The translations under genes were made by a program, and so were the position numbers. A model generated the notes under the pieces. That model was given only the letters and a program-made list of their open reading frames with translations, did no database searches and was not told the origin of the DNA. Shown one piece after another: positions 1 through 5,422 of a stretch of 21,862 nucleotides of DNA; position 1 is the first letter of the stretch; every line of letters begins with the position of its first letter. The DNA comes from a virus, in the IMG/VR virus record IMGVR_UViG_3300017770_000205, positions 1 to 21,862 of that record; one strand, written 5' to 3'.

Positions 1-192
1 AATAATGAGATACAGATGAGAGCGTACGGGACTATCAATACATTGAGACCAGGTATGTCTATCAAAGTTGATCATCATAAAGTAGTCGGCTTGACTGGAA
101 AATTAGTTAAGATTAACAGAACTAAATGTAAAGTTGATTTCGGTGCTAGAGGTATATTTAATGTACCTAAAACTATGATTGAAGTAGCTTAA
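1..192 (+). CDS. C-terminal end of a small-barrel phage protein (5' truncated)
   Basis: The frame is open from the first base of the window and stops at 190-192, so the gene probably begins upstream. An in-frame ATG at 16 exists but has no ribosome binding site. The visible 63 residues end in a beta-rich segment of the form VVGLTGKLVKINRTKCKVDF followed by a Gly-Ala-Arg-Gly turn and N-V-P-K. This alternating pattern with a late Asn-Val-Pro resembles the small SH3/KOW-like barrel that phages carry alone or at the end of SprT-like or helicase proteins. That resemblance is from memory of the pattern; the function is unknown. The first conserved promoter starts only 19 bases after its stop, so it probably closes the preceding transcription unit. 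Confidence 0.6.
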   Translation, partial: NNEIQMRAYGTINTLRPGMSIKVDHHKVVGLTGKLVKINRTKCKVDFGARGIFNVPKTMIEVA

Positions 193-210
193 AAATAACT
201 GGGGAAACAG

Positions 211-239
211 TTGGAATATTGTAAAATTGTTCGTATATT
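211..239 (+). promoter_or_regulatory. Promoter 1, TTGGAA-N17-TATATT
   Basis: The -35 is TTGGAA at 211-216 and the -10 is TATATT at 234-239, with a 17-base spacer ending in TTCG. It shares AAACAGTTG and TTCGTATATTTA with promoter 2. It should start transcription near 246, giving a leader of about 25 bases with a CA repeat before the MoxR-type gene. Confidence 0.75.
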
Positions 240-270
240 TAAGTATAATTAATTAAAACACACACACACT

Positions 271-1425
271 ATGTTAGTAAAGATTTTAAAGGTAGAGGGC
301 ACCTTAACAGCTCTAGATTCAAAGGATAATGTTATACCGTTTAATACGGCGGGTAAGGATTATCCTACATTATGGAAAAATACAGCTCAGAAAGCGTTTG
401 ATGACGATATGAGTTTTGTATTAGAGAATGGTAAATGGTCTAAAATTGACAACAAGACTATCGACCGTATGATTAACGACGCTAATGTGCCTGTAGACGT
501 ACCGGTAGAGCAAGCCGAGTTAATGCAATTTATTCAGCAGTCACCAGAGCTTCGTCCTGAAGTTATGAAGATGACTGATATCAAGTGGAAGTACCTTATG
601 CGTTGTGCTATGCGAGGTAAGAATATTATGATGACTGGTCCAGCGGGATGCGGGAAGACTATGGCTGCAAAGTCTGTTGTGAACGCTTTAGAGAGACCGG
701 ACTTCTATTTCAACCTCGGTGCAACGCAGGATCCACGTGCTACACTTATAGGTAATACCCACTTCAATAAAGAAGATGGGACTGTATTCTCAGAGGCATT
801 ATTCGTGAAAGCTATCCAGACTGAGAATGCTGTTATTCTGCTTGATGAACTTTCAAGAGCCCATCCTGAGGCTCACAATATACTAATGACTGTGTTAGAT
901 GAAGGGCAAAGGTATCTACGACTAGATGAGGCGGAAGGTGCTCCTACGATTAAAGTTGCAAAAGGAGTAACCTTCATTGCTACTGCGAATATCGGAAATG
1001 AGTATACGGCCACTAGGGTAATGGATAGAGCTTTGGTAGACCGATTCATTATAGTAGAGATGGATGTATTAGGGCAGATCGAGGAAGCTGAGCTTTTGCG
1101 ATACCTTTATCCTAATCTAGATACAGAGTCAATAGATGCTATCAGTGGTATAGTTGCCGACACACGTACAGAGATGTCGACAGAAGCACCACGTATTAGT
1201 ACACATATATCGACACGTGCATCAGTTGAGATGGCAGGACTTATATATGATGGCTTTACTATAGAGGAGTCTGCCATGGTACTTATATACCCACAGTATG
1301 ACAACGCAGGAGGTCTAGATAGCGAGAGAACATTTGTTAAGCAGATCGTTCAGAAGTATATTCCAACGGATGCCAATACAGATGATCTATTTAATATAGA
1401 AGAGGGAGAGGAGACCGCCGAGTAA
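271..1425 (+). CDS. MoxR-type AAA+ ATPase
   Basis: This 384-residue protein is an AAA+ ATPase of the MoxR/CbbQ type. The Walker A motif GPAGCGKT is at residues 123-130 and Walker B AVILLDE at 187-193, with the catalytic Asp192-Glu193. Sensor 1 lies in ATAN around Asn240, and candidate arginine fingers are Arg253 and Arg258 in DRALVDRF. About 100 N-terminal residues precede the ATPase core and are not recognisable. MoxR ATPases usually work as hexamers that remodel a partner, often a von Willebrand factor A protein; no such partner is visible in this window. The start at ATG 271 has no Shine-Dalgarno sequence, only an A/CA-rich leader, and sits about 25 bases after a predicted transcription start. 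The GC content looks higher than in genes further right. Phage use of such ATPases is common but poorly understood. Confidence 0.88.
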   Translation: MLVKILKVEGTLTALDSKDNVIPFNTAGKDYPTLWKNTAQKAFDDDMSFVLENGKWSKIDNKTIDRMINDANVPVDVPVEQAELMQFIQQSPELRPEVMKMTDIKWKYLMRCAMRGKNIMMTGPAGCGKTMAAKSVVNALERPDFYFNLGATQDPRATLIGNTHFNKEDGTVFSEALFVKAIQTENAVILLDELSRAHPEAHNILMTVLDEGQRYLRLDEAEGAPTIKVAKGVTFIATANIGNEYTATRVMDRALVDRFIIVEMDVLGQIEEAELLRYLYPNLDTESIDAISGIVADTRTEMSTEAPRISTHISTRASVEMAGLIYDGFTIEESAMVLIYPQYDNAGGLDSERTFVKQIVQKYIPTDANTDDLFNIEEGEETAE

Positions 1426-1590
1426 GGGTCCCAACATAGTGTGTAGGAGAGCTCGGAGGTGTCTGGGCTTTCCGTGTATATGAATAATTAAAGGTAAATC
1501 ATAGAATTTTTTTTTGGTTGAGTGGGGGGTGACTGATGTGTCTGTTGAGGCAATTTTTTTCTGCTATAGCCCCATTGTTTAACCCGATAC

Positions 1591-1995
1591 ATGATATGTA
1601 TTAGTATACATTACTTATGGAGACAACAAGTGCACACTATAACACCTTTCCGATCAAATGCCCAAGGACTGCAAGGATGGTTGGCTATCGAAGATGGCCA
1701 GACCGTAGGTCACATATTCATGCAATTGGAACCTGATCGAAGGATCAAGTTTCTAGATGCATGGGTACATCCGAATCGAAGACGACATGGTGTATTCCGA
1801 TCACTTTGGGAGACTCGTTGGTTGTATATCACCAACACTTACCCAGACCATGTAGTGTATGCCTGGTGCTTACCCGAATCGTTACCGCTATTACTAGAGA
1901 AAGGCTTCCATGCCGGAGACACATGTACTTATGTTGAACGAAAGATAACACCGGATCCATGTAAAACAGGACCGACAGTACCAATAACCTGCTAA
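1591..1995 (+). CDS. GNAT-family N-acetyltransferase
   Basis: The 134-residue product looks like a small GNAT acetyltransferase, which transfers an acetyl group from acetyl-CoA to an amine. The core is beta-strands (TVGHIFMQLE, IKFLDAWVHP) followed by the acetyl-CoA loop and helix, RRRHGVFRSL at residues 63-72, matching the R-x-x-G-x-(A/G/F) pattern of motif A. A late strand and helix (VVYAWCLPESLPLLLEKGF) fit motif B, including the typical K-G-F near the end. The substrate is unknown. The start is uncertain. ATG 1591 gives 13 extra residues with no ribosome site. GTG 1630 is preceded by GGAGA at good spacing and would begin the protein at MHTITPFRS, right at the first GNAT strand, and is at least as likely. 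The gene looks GC-richer than those from 2700 onward, which may mean recent acquisition. Confidence 0.75.
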   Translation: MICISIHYLWRQQVHTITPFRSNAQGLQGWLAIEDGQTVGHIFMQLEPDRRIKFLDAWVHPNRRRHGVFRSLWETRWLYITNTYPDHVVYAWCLPESLPLLLEKGFHAGDTCTYVERKITPDPCKTGPTVPITC

Positions 1996-1996
1996 C

Positions 1997-2194
1997 ATGT
2001 CACGTGCCGATGATATCCAGCGTACACAATCAGACCTTCAAAAGGAGCTGGAGTCAATACAGAAGCGATGTACACATAAGACCGAAACTATAAGATGGTC
2101 TGCCGATGAGTCAAGTTACAAGTGGGAGTGTGATGAGTGTCATTTACGTACACGTTATCCTACCATCTCTGAAGTAGGTGAGTATCTTGCTTAA
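1997..2194 (+). CDS. Small zinc-ribbon-like protein
   Basis: This 65-residue protein starts one base after the stop of the acetyltransferase gene, so the two are probably translationally coupled. An N-terminal helix (residues 5-23, charged, coiled-coil-like) is followed by a possible zinc site: Cys25-x-His27 and Cys45-x-x-Cys48, with a Trp-Glu between the halves and a Tyr-Pro at the end. This Cx H...CxxC layout is typical of small phage zinc ribbons of unknown role. They may bind nucleic acid or protein. No enzymatic function can be assigned. Confidence 0.65.
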   Translation: MSRADDIQRTQSDLQKELESIQKRCTHKTETIRWSADESSYKWECDECHLRTRYPTISEVGEYLA

Positions 2195-2260
2195 TATAGA
2201 TTTAATATAAAATTAATATTGTCTTAATATGTTACACCTCCACTCTTTCTATTTATATAC

Positions 2261-2338
2261 ATGGAAAACAAACTAGACGTAACTCCCGTGATCTATGTAG
2301 CATTAATGATAGTGGTATTTTTGCTCGCACTTGCGTAG
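2261..2338 (+). CDS. Possible 25-residue single-TM microprotein
   Basis: A short frame from ATG 2261 to TAG 2336-2338 encodes 25 residues: a charged start (MENKLDVT) followed by about 17 hydrophobic residues (PVIYVALMIVVFLLALA). This is the size and pattern of a phage membrane microprotein. It lies in the 264-base gap between two larger genes. There is no clear Shine-Dalgarno sequence, but most genes in this part of the window lack one. A hydrophobic segment of this length can occur by chance, so the call is tentative. Confidence 0.4.
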   Translation: MENKLDVTPVIYVALMIVVFLLALA

Positions 2339-2399
2339 GCGCATCGTTCGCTTCGCTCACCAATTCCCCCCTCCCCTCTAAAAATAACCCCCTAAACAG

Positions 2400-2428
2400 T
2401 TGCCTCCCCGAGATATTGTTCGTATATT
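2400..2428 (+). promoter_or_regulatory. Promoter 2, TTGCCT-N17-TATATT
   Basis: The -35 is TTGCCT at 2400-2405 and the -10 is TATATT at 2423-2428, spacer 17. AAACAGTTG upstream and TTCGTATATTTA around the -10 match promoter 1. The spacer block CCCGAGATA is shared with promoter 3. It drives the SWIM-domain gene. Confidence 0.75.
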
Positions 2429-2433
2429 TATAT

Positions 2434-2441
2434 TATAAATA
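2434..2441 (+). promoter_or_regulatory. T4-type late promoter motif TATAAATA
   Basis: An exact TATAAATA lies 18 bases before the ATG at 2459, just downstream of the conserved -10 element. It is the consensus used by T4 late sigma factor gp55, and a gp55-like gene is present at 8557. In such AT-rich DNA the eight bases could also occur by chance. Confidence 0.35.
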
Positions 2442-2458
2442 AAAAGATAATATAAAGA

Positions 2459-2671
2459 ATGGATTGGATAGATAGAATGAGACAAGAGAATCCTTGGGCA
2501 AGATACCGAGAGATGGGTTCTCTCAATAAGAAAACTGGTAAGCGTAACTACTATATAGTCACTCGTAACGTTGTAAGAGAGACGTTCTCATGTGATTGTC
2601 CAGCGGGTCAGTTCAGACGTAATACTCAATGTAAACATATAACTAGACTTCGTGAAAAACTTTTCGTGTAA
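2459..2671 (+). CDS. Small SWIM-type zinc finger protein
   Basis: The 70-residue product carries a SWIM-like zinc site, C-x-C-x(n)-C-x-H: Cys45-Asp-Cys47 then Cys58-Lys-His60. Before it come basic residues (NKKTGKRN) and a beta pair (YYIVTRNVVRETFSCDC), the usual strand leading into a SWIM finger. SWIM domains bind DNA or proteins and often sit in larger helicases or transposases. Here the finger is almost the entire protein, so it may be an adaptor or DNA-binding accessory factor. It has its own promoter 2 and no Shine-Dalgarno site; the leader before ATG is A-rich. The -35 of promoter 3 begins 5 bases after the stop codon. Confidence 0.75.
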   Translation: MDWIDRMRQENPWARYREMGSLNKKTGKRNYYIVTRNVVRETFSCDCPAGQFRRNTQCKHITRLREKLFV

Positions 2672-2675
2672 ACAG

Positions 2676-2704
2676 TTGGAAACCCGAGATAAAGTTCTTA
2701 TATT
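2676..2704 (+). promoter_or_regulatory. Promoter 3, TTGGAA-N17-TATATT
   Basis: The -35 is TTGGAA at 2676-2681 and the -10 is TATATT at 2699-2704, spacer 17. AAACAGTTG is shared with promoters 1 and 2, and CCCGAGATA in the spacer with promoter 2. The downstream leader AATTAAAATAACACACT before the ATG resembles the leader of the MoxR-type gene. Confidence 0.75.
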
Positions 2705-2708
2705 TATA

Positions 2709-2716
2709 TATAAATA
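2709..2716 (+). promoter_or_regulatory. T4-type late promoter motif TATAAATA
   Basis: An exact TATAAATA lies 16 bases before the start codon at 2733, directly after the -10 of promoter 3. The same tandem arrangement occurs at 2423-2441. It could allow a second, late phase of expression from the gp55-like sigma factor, or be chance in AT-rich sequence. Confidence 0.35.
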
Positions 2717-2732
2717 ATTAAAATAACACACT

Positions 2733-3248
2733 ATGGCGAGAGCAAAAAAACCTGCCGAGGTAAAATACGGAATCGAGATTACTAAACCTCACTCACAAGA
2801 AATGTACGATCATAATGATATGGTTGCTACTGAAATGAAAACTAATATCCTTAATAAGTGGAATGAACTACTTAAAGAGTTTGCTGAGTTTGATATGGAT
2901 ACTCCTTGGGATATAATTAGCGATGATTCAGATATCGTTAAACTTCAAAAACTAGTTTGCTTTTCTGGTTATGGATCTGGATATACTATTAGTAATGTTG
3001 ATAAAGAGTTCAGAAACGAATTAGATATGATGCAAAATTATTCTATTCATCAAGAATACTCTTATGGATGTTTTTCAGGACTACTTCCTAGAACTAAATT
3101 TATGATGTTAGGTCATGGAGGTGAGAAGTTTGATTACCATGAGGCTCATGATCCTAAAAGTAAAATTTCTCCTGCTTGTTATGAATCTATTCCTTGTTCT
3201 AAGGAGTTGGATATGGAGATGGCTAACGAGTCAGAAAACATACAATAG
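2733..3248 (+). CDS. Hypothetical phage protein, 171 aa
   Basis: I do not recognise this 171-residue protein. It starts with a short basic segment (MARAKKPAEVKYGIEI) and continues as an acidic, mainly helical protein. The middle (CFSGYGSGYTISNV, then YSYGCFSGLLPRTKFMML) is rich in Gly, Tyr and Ser. There is no signal peptide, membrane segment or clear metal site, although Cys residues are scattered through it. It is expressed from promoter 3 with a CA-rich leader and no Shine-Dalgarno sequence. Codon use is AT-rich and like that of the genes to its right, unlike the GC-richer genes before 2340. Confidence 0.7.
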   Translation: MARAKKPAEVKYGIEITKPHSQEMYDHNDMVATEMKTNILNKWNELLKEFAEFDMDTPWDIISDDSDIVKLQKLVCFSGYGSGYTISNVDKEFRNELDMMQNYSIHQEYSYGCFSGLLPRTKFMMLGHGGEKFDYHEAHDPKSKISPACYESIPCSKELDMEMANESENIQ

Positions 3249-3250
3249 AG

Positions 3251-3279
3251 TTGTATATATAAATTAATTTTCTTATATT
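3251..3279 (+). promoter_or_regulatory. Promoter 4, TTGTAT-N17-TATATT, probably giving a leaderless mRNA
   Basis: The -35 is TTGTAT at 3251-3256 and the -10 is TATATT at 3274-3279, spacer 17, ending in TTCT as in promoters 3 and 6. Only five bases separate the -10 from the ATG at 3285, so transcription should begin at or next to the start codon. Confidence 0.65.
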
Positions 3280-3284
3280 TAGTT

Positions 3285-3836
3285 ATGAATTGTTGTAAAT
3301 GTAGTGTTGAAATAAACCCGTTAAGAGTAAAAGCTTTACCTGATACTAGAACTTGTATTAAGTGTTCTGATGTAGAACGTAATTATGTTCGAACTATCAT
3401 ATCAGGTAAGACTACTTACTCGGAGATAGAAGTTATCAAGAATAAAGATACTAAAGAGTATCTTAAAAGATTGGATGCTAAAGGTAGAACTGGATTCGGA
3501 TCTAGCTTATATAGAGCTAGTAAAAATATACCTGCTACTAAACCATCAGAGTTATCGAAGACTCCTAAACGTGTTCCTAGACGATTACCTGATTATACTA
3601 GAGCTAACTTCGAAAGAGTATTGAAGGAAGCTATGTTATGGTTAGATACTAAACCATATGCAATTAAGAAAGTACACGAAGCTTATAAGGATGAGATTAT
3701 ATCGGGTATTCAACGTAGACAAATATTAGAGATATTAGAAACGTTTAATCCTACCCCTAAAGAAGTGGTAAAAGAATTAGAAATAGAACCTGTAGATAAT
3801 GAGATTTTACATGCGTTCAAAAATTGGAAATATTAA
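3285..3836 (+). CDS. Protein with N-terminal DksA/TraR-like zinc finger
   Basis: The 183-residue product opens with a C4 zinc site: Cys3-x-x-Cys6 and Cys24-x-x-Cys27, separated by the segment INPLRVKALPDTRTC. Spacing and the A-x-P-x-T-x-x-C lead into the second pair resemble the DksA/TraR finger, which in bacteria sits in the secondary channel of RNA polymerase. The rest is basic and helical (KTPKRVPRRLPDYTRANFERVL) and does not look like the DksA coiled coil, so only the finger is comparable. A role in transcription is possible but is inference. The start lies just after the -10 of promoter 4, which predicts a leaderless message. The stop overlaps the next start as TAATG. Confidence 0.65.
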   Translation: MNCCKCSVEINPLRVKALPDTRTCIKCSDVERNYVRTIISGKTTYSEIEVIKNKDTKEYLKRLDAKGRTGFGSSLYRASKNIPATKPSELSKTPKRVPRRLPDYTRANFERVLKEAMLWLDTKPYAIKKVHEAYKDEIISGIQRRQILEILETFNPTPKEVVKELEIEPVDNEILHAFKNWKY

Positions 3837-4054
3837 TGAGTGAGGTTATGGGATTTCATAAACGTTGGATAAATATAGAGAGTTTAAAGATAAGATTTAA
3901 AGATGGTGGTATTGAAGAAGTACGATCATATTTAGATTCACCAGATGCTATCATTATAACAGATGATGAGTCAGCAGAAATATTAAGAATATTTCAGAAT
4001 GGTGGTACTGATAAGGAACTAATAGAAAAAATAAATACGTATATATGTATATAA
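3836..4054 (+). CDS. Hypothetical phage protein, 72 aa
   Basis: I choose ATG 3836, which overlaps the preceding stop as TAATG with GGAA about nine bases upstream; an in-frame TTG at 3824 would add four residues and is less likely. The 72-residue product (MSEVMGFHKRWINIESLK...) is a small alpha/beta protein, acidic in the middle (IIITDDESAEILRIF). No motif is recognised. It overlaps the next gene by ten bases, so translational coupling within this mini-operon (3285-4278) is likely. Confidence 0.65.
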   Translation: MSEVMGFHKRWINIESLKIRFKDGGIEEVRSYLDSPDAIIITDDESAEILRIFQNGGTDKELIEKINTYICI

Positions 4055-4278
4055 ATGGTCGTAAAATAACAATAGAAGATTTAGAGAGTCTAACTCACAA
4101 TTTAATTGGATGTTTAATAGATGATCTTTATGAAGGTATTATACAAGATGGTATACAGAAACATGTACCTGGTGTAAAAAAGAAGCAACGCTCTGTGCTT
4201 AATAAAATGATAGAGCACTACGTCGAACGAGAAGAGTATGAGAGGTGTGCAATTCTCCGAGACAAGATTAAATTTTAA
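4045..4278 (+). CDS. Small protein with UVR-like motif
   Basis: This 77-residue protein ends in a helical hairpin resembling the UVR motif: residues about 52-75, LNKMIEHYVEREEYERCAILRD, with the typical L-x(n)-M, E-x-Y-E-x-C/A-A-x-L-R-D pattern. In UvrB, UvrC and McsA this motif mediates protein contact. The N-terminal half (INGRKITIEDLESLTHNLIGCLIDDLYEG) is an acidic helical segment I do not recognise. A free-standing UVR hairpin suggests an adaptor that could bind a host UVR-containing partner, but that is inference. The gene overlaps the preceding gene by ten bases in a different frame. Confidence 0.65.
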   Translation: MYINGRKITIEDLESLTHNLIGCLIDDLYEGIIQDGIQKHVPGVKKKQRSVLNKMIEHYVEREEYERCAILRDKIKF

Positions 4279-4287
4279 TAACACCTC

Positions 4288-4295
4288 TATAAATA
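4288..4295 (+). promoter_or_regulatory. T4-type late promoter motif TATAAATA
   Basis: An exact TATAAATA lies in the 43-base gap before the gene at 4322, where no AGTTG-type promoter is present. Its distance to the ATG (26 bases) fits a late promoter with a short leader. Confidence 0.45.
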
Positions 4296-4321
4296 GCTTG
4301 CAGCTTAACTGCTAAAACAAA

Positions 4322-4666
4322 ATGGCTTACAATAGAAAGCAAAAACACGCTTGGCAAAAACAAGCACCAAAAACAAAGCACAATCAGAAGAAACCTTTTA
4401 ACCCGGGTCGTTATGGCAAGGTTTGGGGATCAATAAGATTTGAACATGATTGGGATAGAACACCAGAAGGTGATTCACAGGGTCCAGTTATCGGTAAGAT
4501 CTTTATTGGAGATAAATTCCACGAACTTACCTTTTCAGAAAGTAATCGTATTATAGAAACTCTGAGGGATGCTCAGCATGCGCACAATGTAGGTGTGCGA
4601 TTAGGGAGGACTAACTCTCATGCCGGTATTAAAGATTATATGGCTCATGCAATATCAACTAAATAA
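4322..4666 (+). CDS. Hypothetical basic phage protein, 114 aa
   Basis: This product is unrecognised. Residues 1-30 are strongly basic and low in hydrophobics (NRKQKHAWQKQAPKTKHNQKK), the look of a disordered nucleic-acid-binding tail. A compact domain follows, with the strands KVWGSIRFEHDW and GKIFIGDKFHELTF and a helix SESNRIIETLRDAQHAHNVG. It is preceded by a late-type TATAAATA and an A-rich leader without Shine-Dalgarno sequence. The composition would suit a DNA- or RNA-binding role, but this is not demonstrated. Confidence 0.65.
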   Translation: MAYNRKQKHAWQKQAPKTKHNQKKPFNPGRYGKVWGSIRFEHDWDRTPEGDSQGPVIGKIFIGDKFHELTFSESNRIIETLRDAQHAHNVGVRLGRTNSHAGIKDYMAHAISTK

Positions 4667-4680
4667 AGTTAGTGAAAAAG

Positions 4681-4709
4681 TTGCCTTTCTGCAAAAAATT
4701 TATTATATT
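4681..4709 (+). promoter_or_regulatory. Promoter 5, TTGCCT-N17-TATATT
   Basis: The -35 is TTGCCT at 4681-4686 and the -10 is TATATT at 4704-4709, spacer 17. It lacks the TTCK before the -10 found in the others. It is followed by an extremely AT-rich leader of about 95 bases. It is the nearest recognisable promoter for the gene at 4806 and for the tmRNA. Confidence 0.6.
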
Positions 4710-4805
4710 AAGTATATTATATAATATTAGTAATAATGTTAATAAGTAATATAAAAAGAATTAATAATTATTAATATATAATATAATAGATTATTAGGGA
4801 ATACT

Positions 4806-5189
4806 ATGGGAGAAGAACAGAAATTAACATATCTAGCTGATGCATTACTAAAACTTAAAGAGCAGGAAGAAGCTTTGAGAGATATAGGTAAACGAAATCC
4901 TGAACAAGCAAGTGCTATACAAAATATATTCGCTGCATTCGAAAATATAGATATGGTAGTTGAGATAGAGAAGTTAATGTCTGTTATCTCTCTCATAAAA
5001 GATAATATAAAAAAAGCAAAAGGTTATAACAATTTTTCTGAATCTGAATATAGTAATGATAAGAATAAAATATTTAATATTAAATCAATTATAATATCTA
5101 CTAATCAGATAACAAAAAATCAAAAAAAGATTGTTAATAAAATTTATAAAAAACATCTAAATATCCAGAAGATTTTGAAAGATAACTAG
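4806..5189 (+). CDS. Hypothetical helical protein, 127 aa, just upstream of tmRNA
   Basis: I do not recognise this 127-residue protein. Residues 1-75 form charged helices likely to make a coiled coil (LTYLADALLKLKEQEEALRDIG). The C-terminal 50 residues are rich in Lys, Asn and Ile (NKIYKKHLNIQKILKDN), giving a basic tail. The stop codon ends only three bases before the first paired base of the tmRNA, so both are probably on one precursor from promoter 5 and the RNA is released by processing. Whether the protein has any role in the tmRNA system is unknown; it has no resemblance to SmpB that I can see. Confidence 0.65.
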   Translation: MGEEQKLTYLADALLKLKEQEEALRDIGKRNPEQASAIQNIFAAFENIDMVVEIEKLMSVISLIKDNIKKAKGYNNFSESEYSNDKNKIFNIKSIIISTNQITKNQKKIVNKIYKKHLNIQKILKDN

Positions 5190-5340
5190 ATATTTATATT
5201 TGACCGCTAGTACTTGTATTAGCTGCTAATCTGGACCCGGGTTCGATTCCCGGCATCTCCACCAAGTGACAACTTACAATATGGGGATGAATGGTATTGA
5301 CAGGTAGTAAGGGTATAAGGAAGGTCAACCGCGTTTAACT

Positions 5341-5373
5341 GGCGAACAAGTTGAAATGGCGATGGCTGCCTAG
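5341..5373 (+). other. tmRNA proteolysis-tag reading frame, GEQVEMAMAA-stop
   Basis: The tag frame reads GGC GAA CAA GTT GAA ATG GCG ATG GCT GCC TAG. A small hydrophobic Ala-Ala end is what ClpXP-type degradation tags need (compare ALAA in E. coli), and ten encoded residues is the usual length. The five bases before the resume codon are TAACT, keeping an A at -4 like A86 of E. coli tmRNA. Glycine as the resume residue is known, for example in Bacillus. The stop lies in a hairpin, TGCCT 5367-5371 / AGGCA 5376-5380, as in the P5 helix of standard tmRNA. Confidence 0.8.
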
Positions 5374-5390
5374 ATAGGCACTCATACCAA

Positions 5391-5422
5391 ACGACAAACA
5401 GGGATCATGTCGTAGAAATCCC
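5391..5422 (+). other. H-type pseudoknot of the tmRNA coding piece
   Basis: Stem 1 is ACGACA 5391-5396 with TGTCGT 5408-5413 (6 bp). Stem 2 is GGGAT 5401-5405 with ATCCC 5418-5422 (5 bp). The interleaved order makes an H-type pseudoknot with loops of 4, 2 and 4 bases. It lies downstream of the tag, where tmRNAs carry PK2-PK4. Only one such pseudoknot is visible. Confidence 0.7.

Noticed and set aside
254-270. CA dinucleotide repeat as a microsatellite
   Set aside because: It is only about six units long and forms part of a leader shared with the gene at 2733, so it is described there instead.
1449-1490. Possible terminator after the MoxR-type gene
   Set aside because: Only a 5-bp stem with one G-U and a ten-base loop can be drawn (AGCTC/GGGCT), and no clear T-run follows it.
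2250-2257. TATTTATA, a minus-strand TATAAATA late promoter
   Set aside because: There is no gene on the minus strand for it to serve; the sequence is common in AT-rich DNA.
2332-2363. Hairpin TGCG-TAGG-CGCA and TTCGC tandem after the microprotein
   Set aside because: The stem is only 4 bp and no T-run follows, so it is not a terminator. The GC-rich TTCGCTTCGC block is curious but occurs only once here.
5200-5264. Ordinary tRNA gene ending in CATCTCCACCA
   Set aside because: There is no matching 5' acceptor strand (GGAGATG or GGGGATG) about 65 bases upstream and no anticodon arm. The matching strand is downstream at 5283, which is the permuted tmRNA order.
5342-5377. Alternative tmRNA tag frame ANKLKWRWLPR
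   Set aside because: It begins with Ala-Asn as many tags do, but the end is basic and aromatic instead of hydrophobic Ala-Ala. The neighbouring frame gives a normal Ala-Ala end and a stop inside the hairpin.
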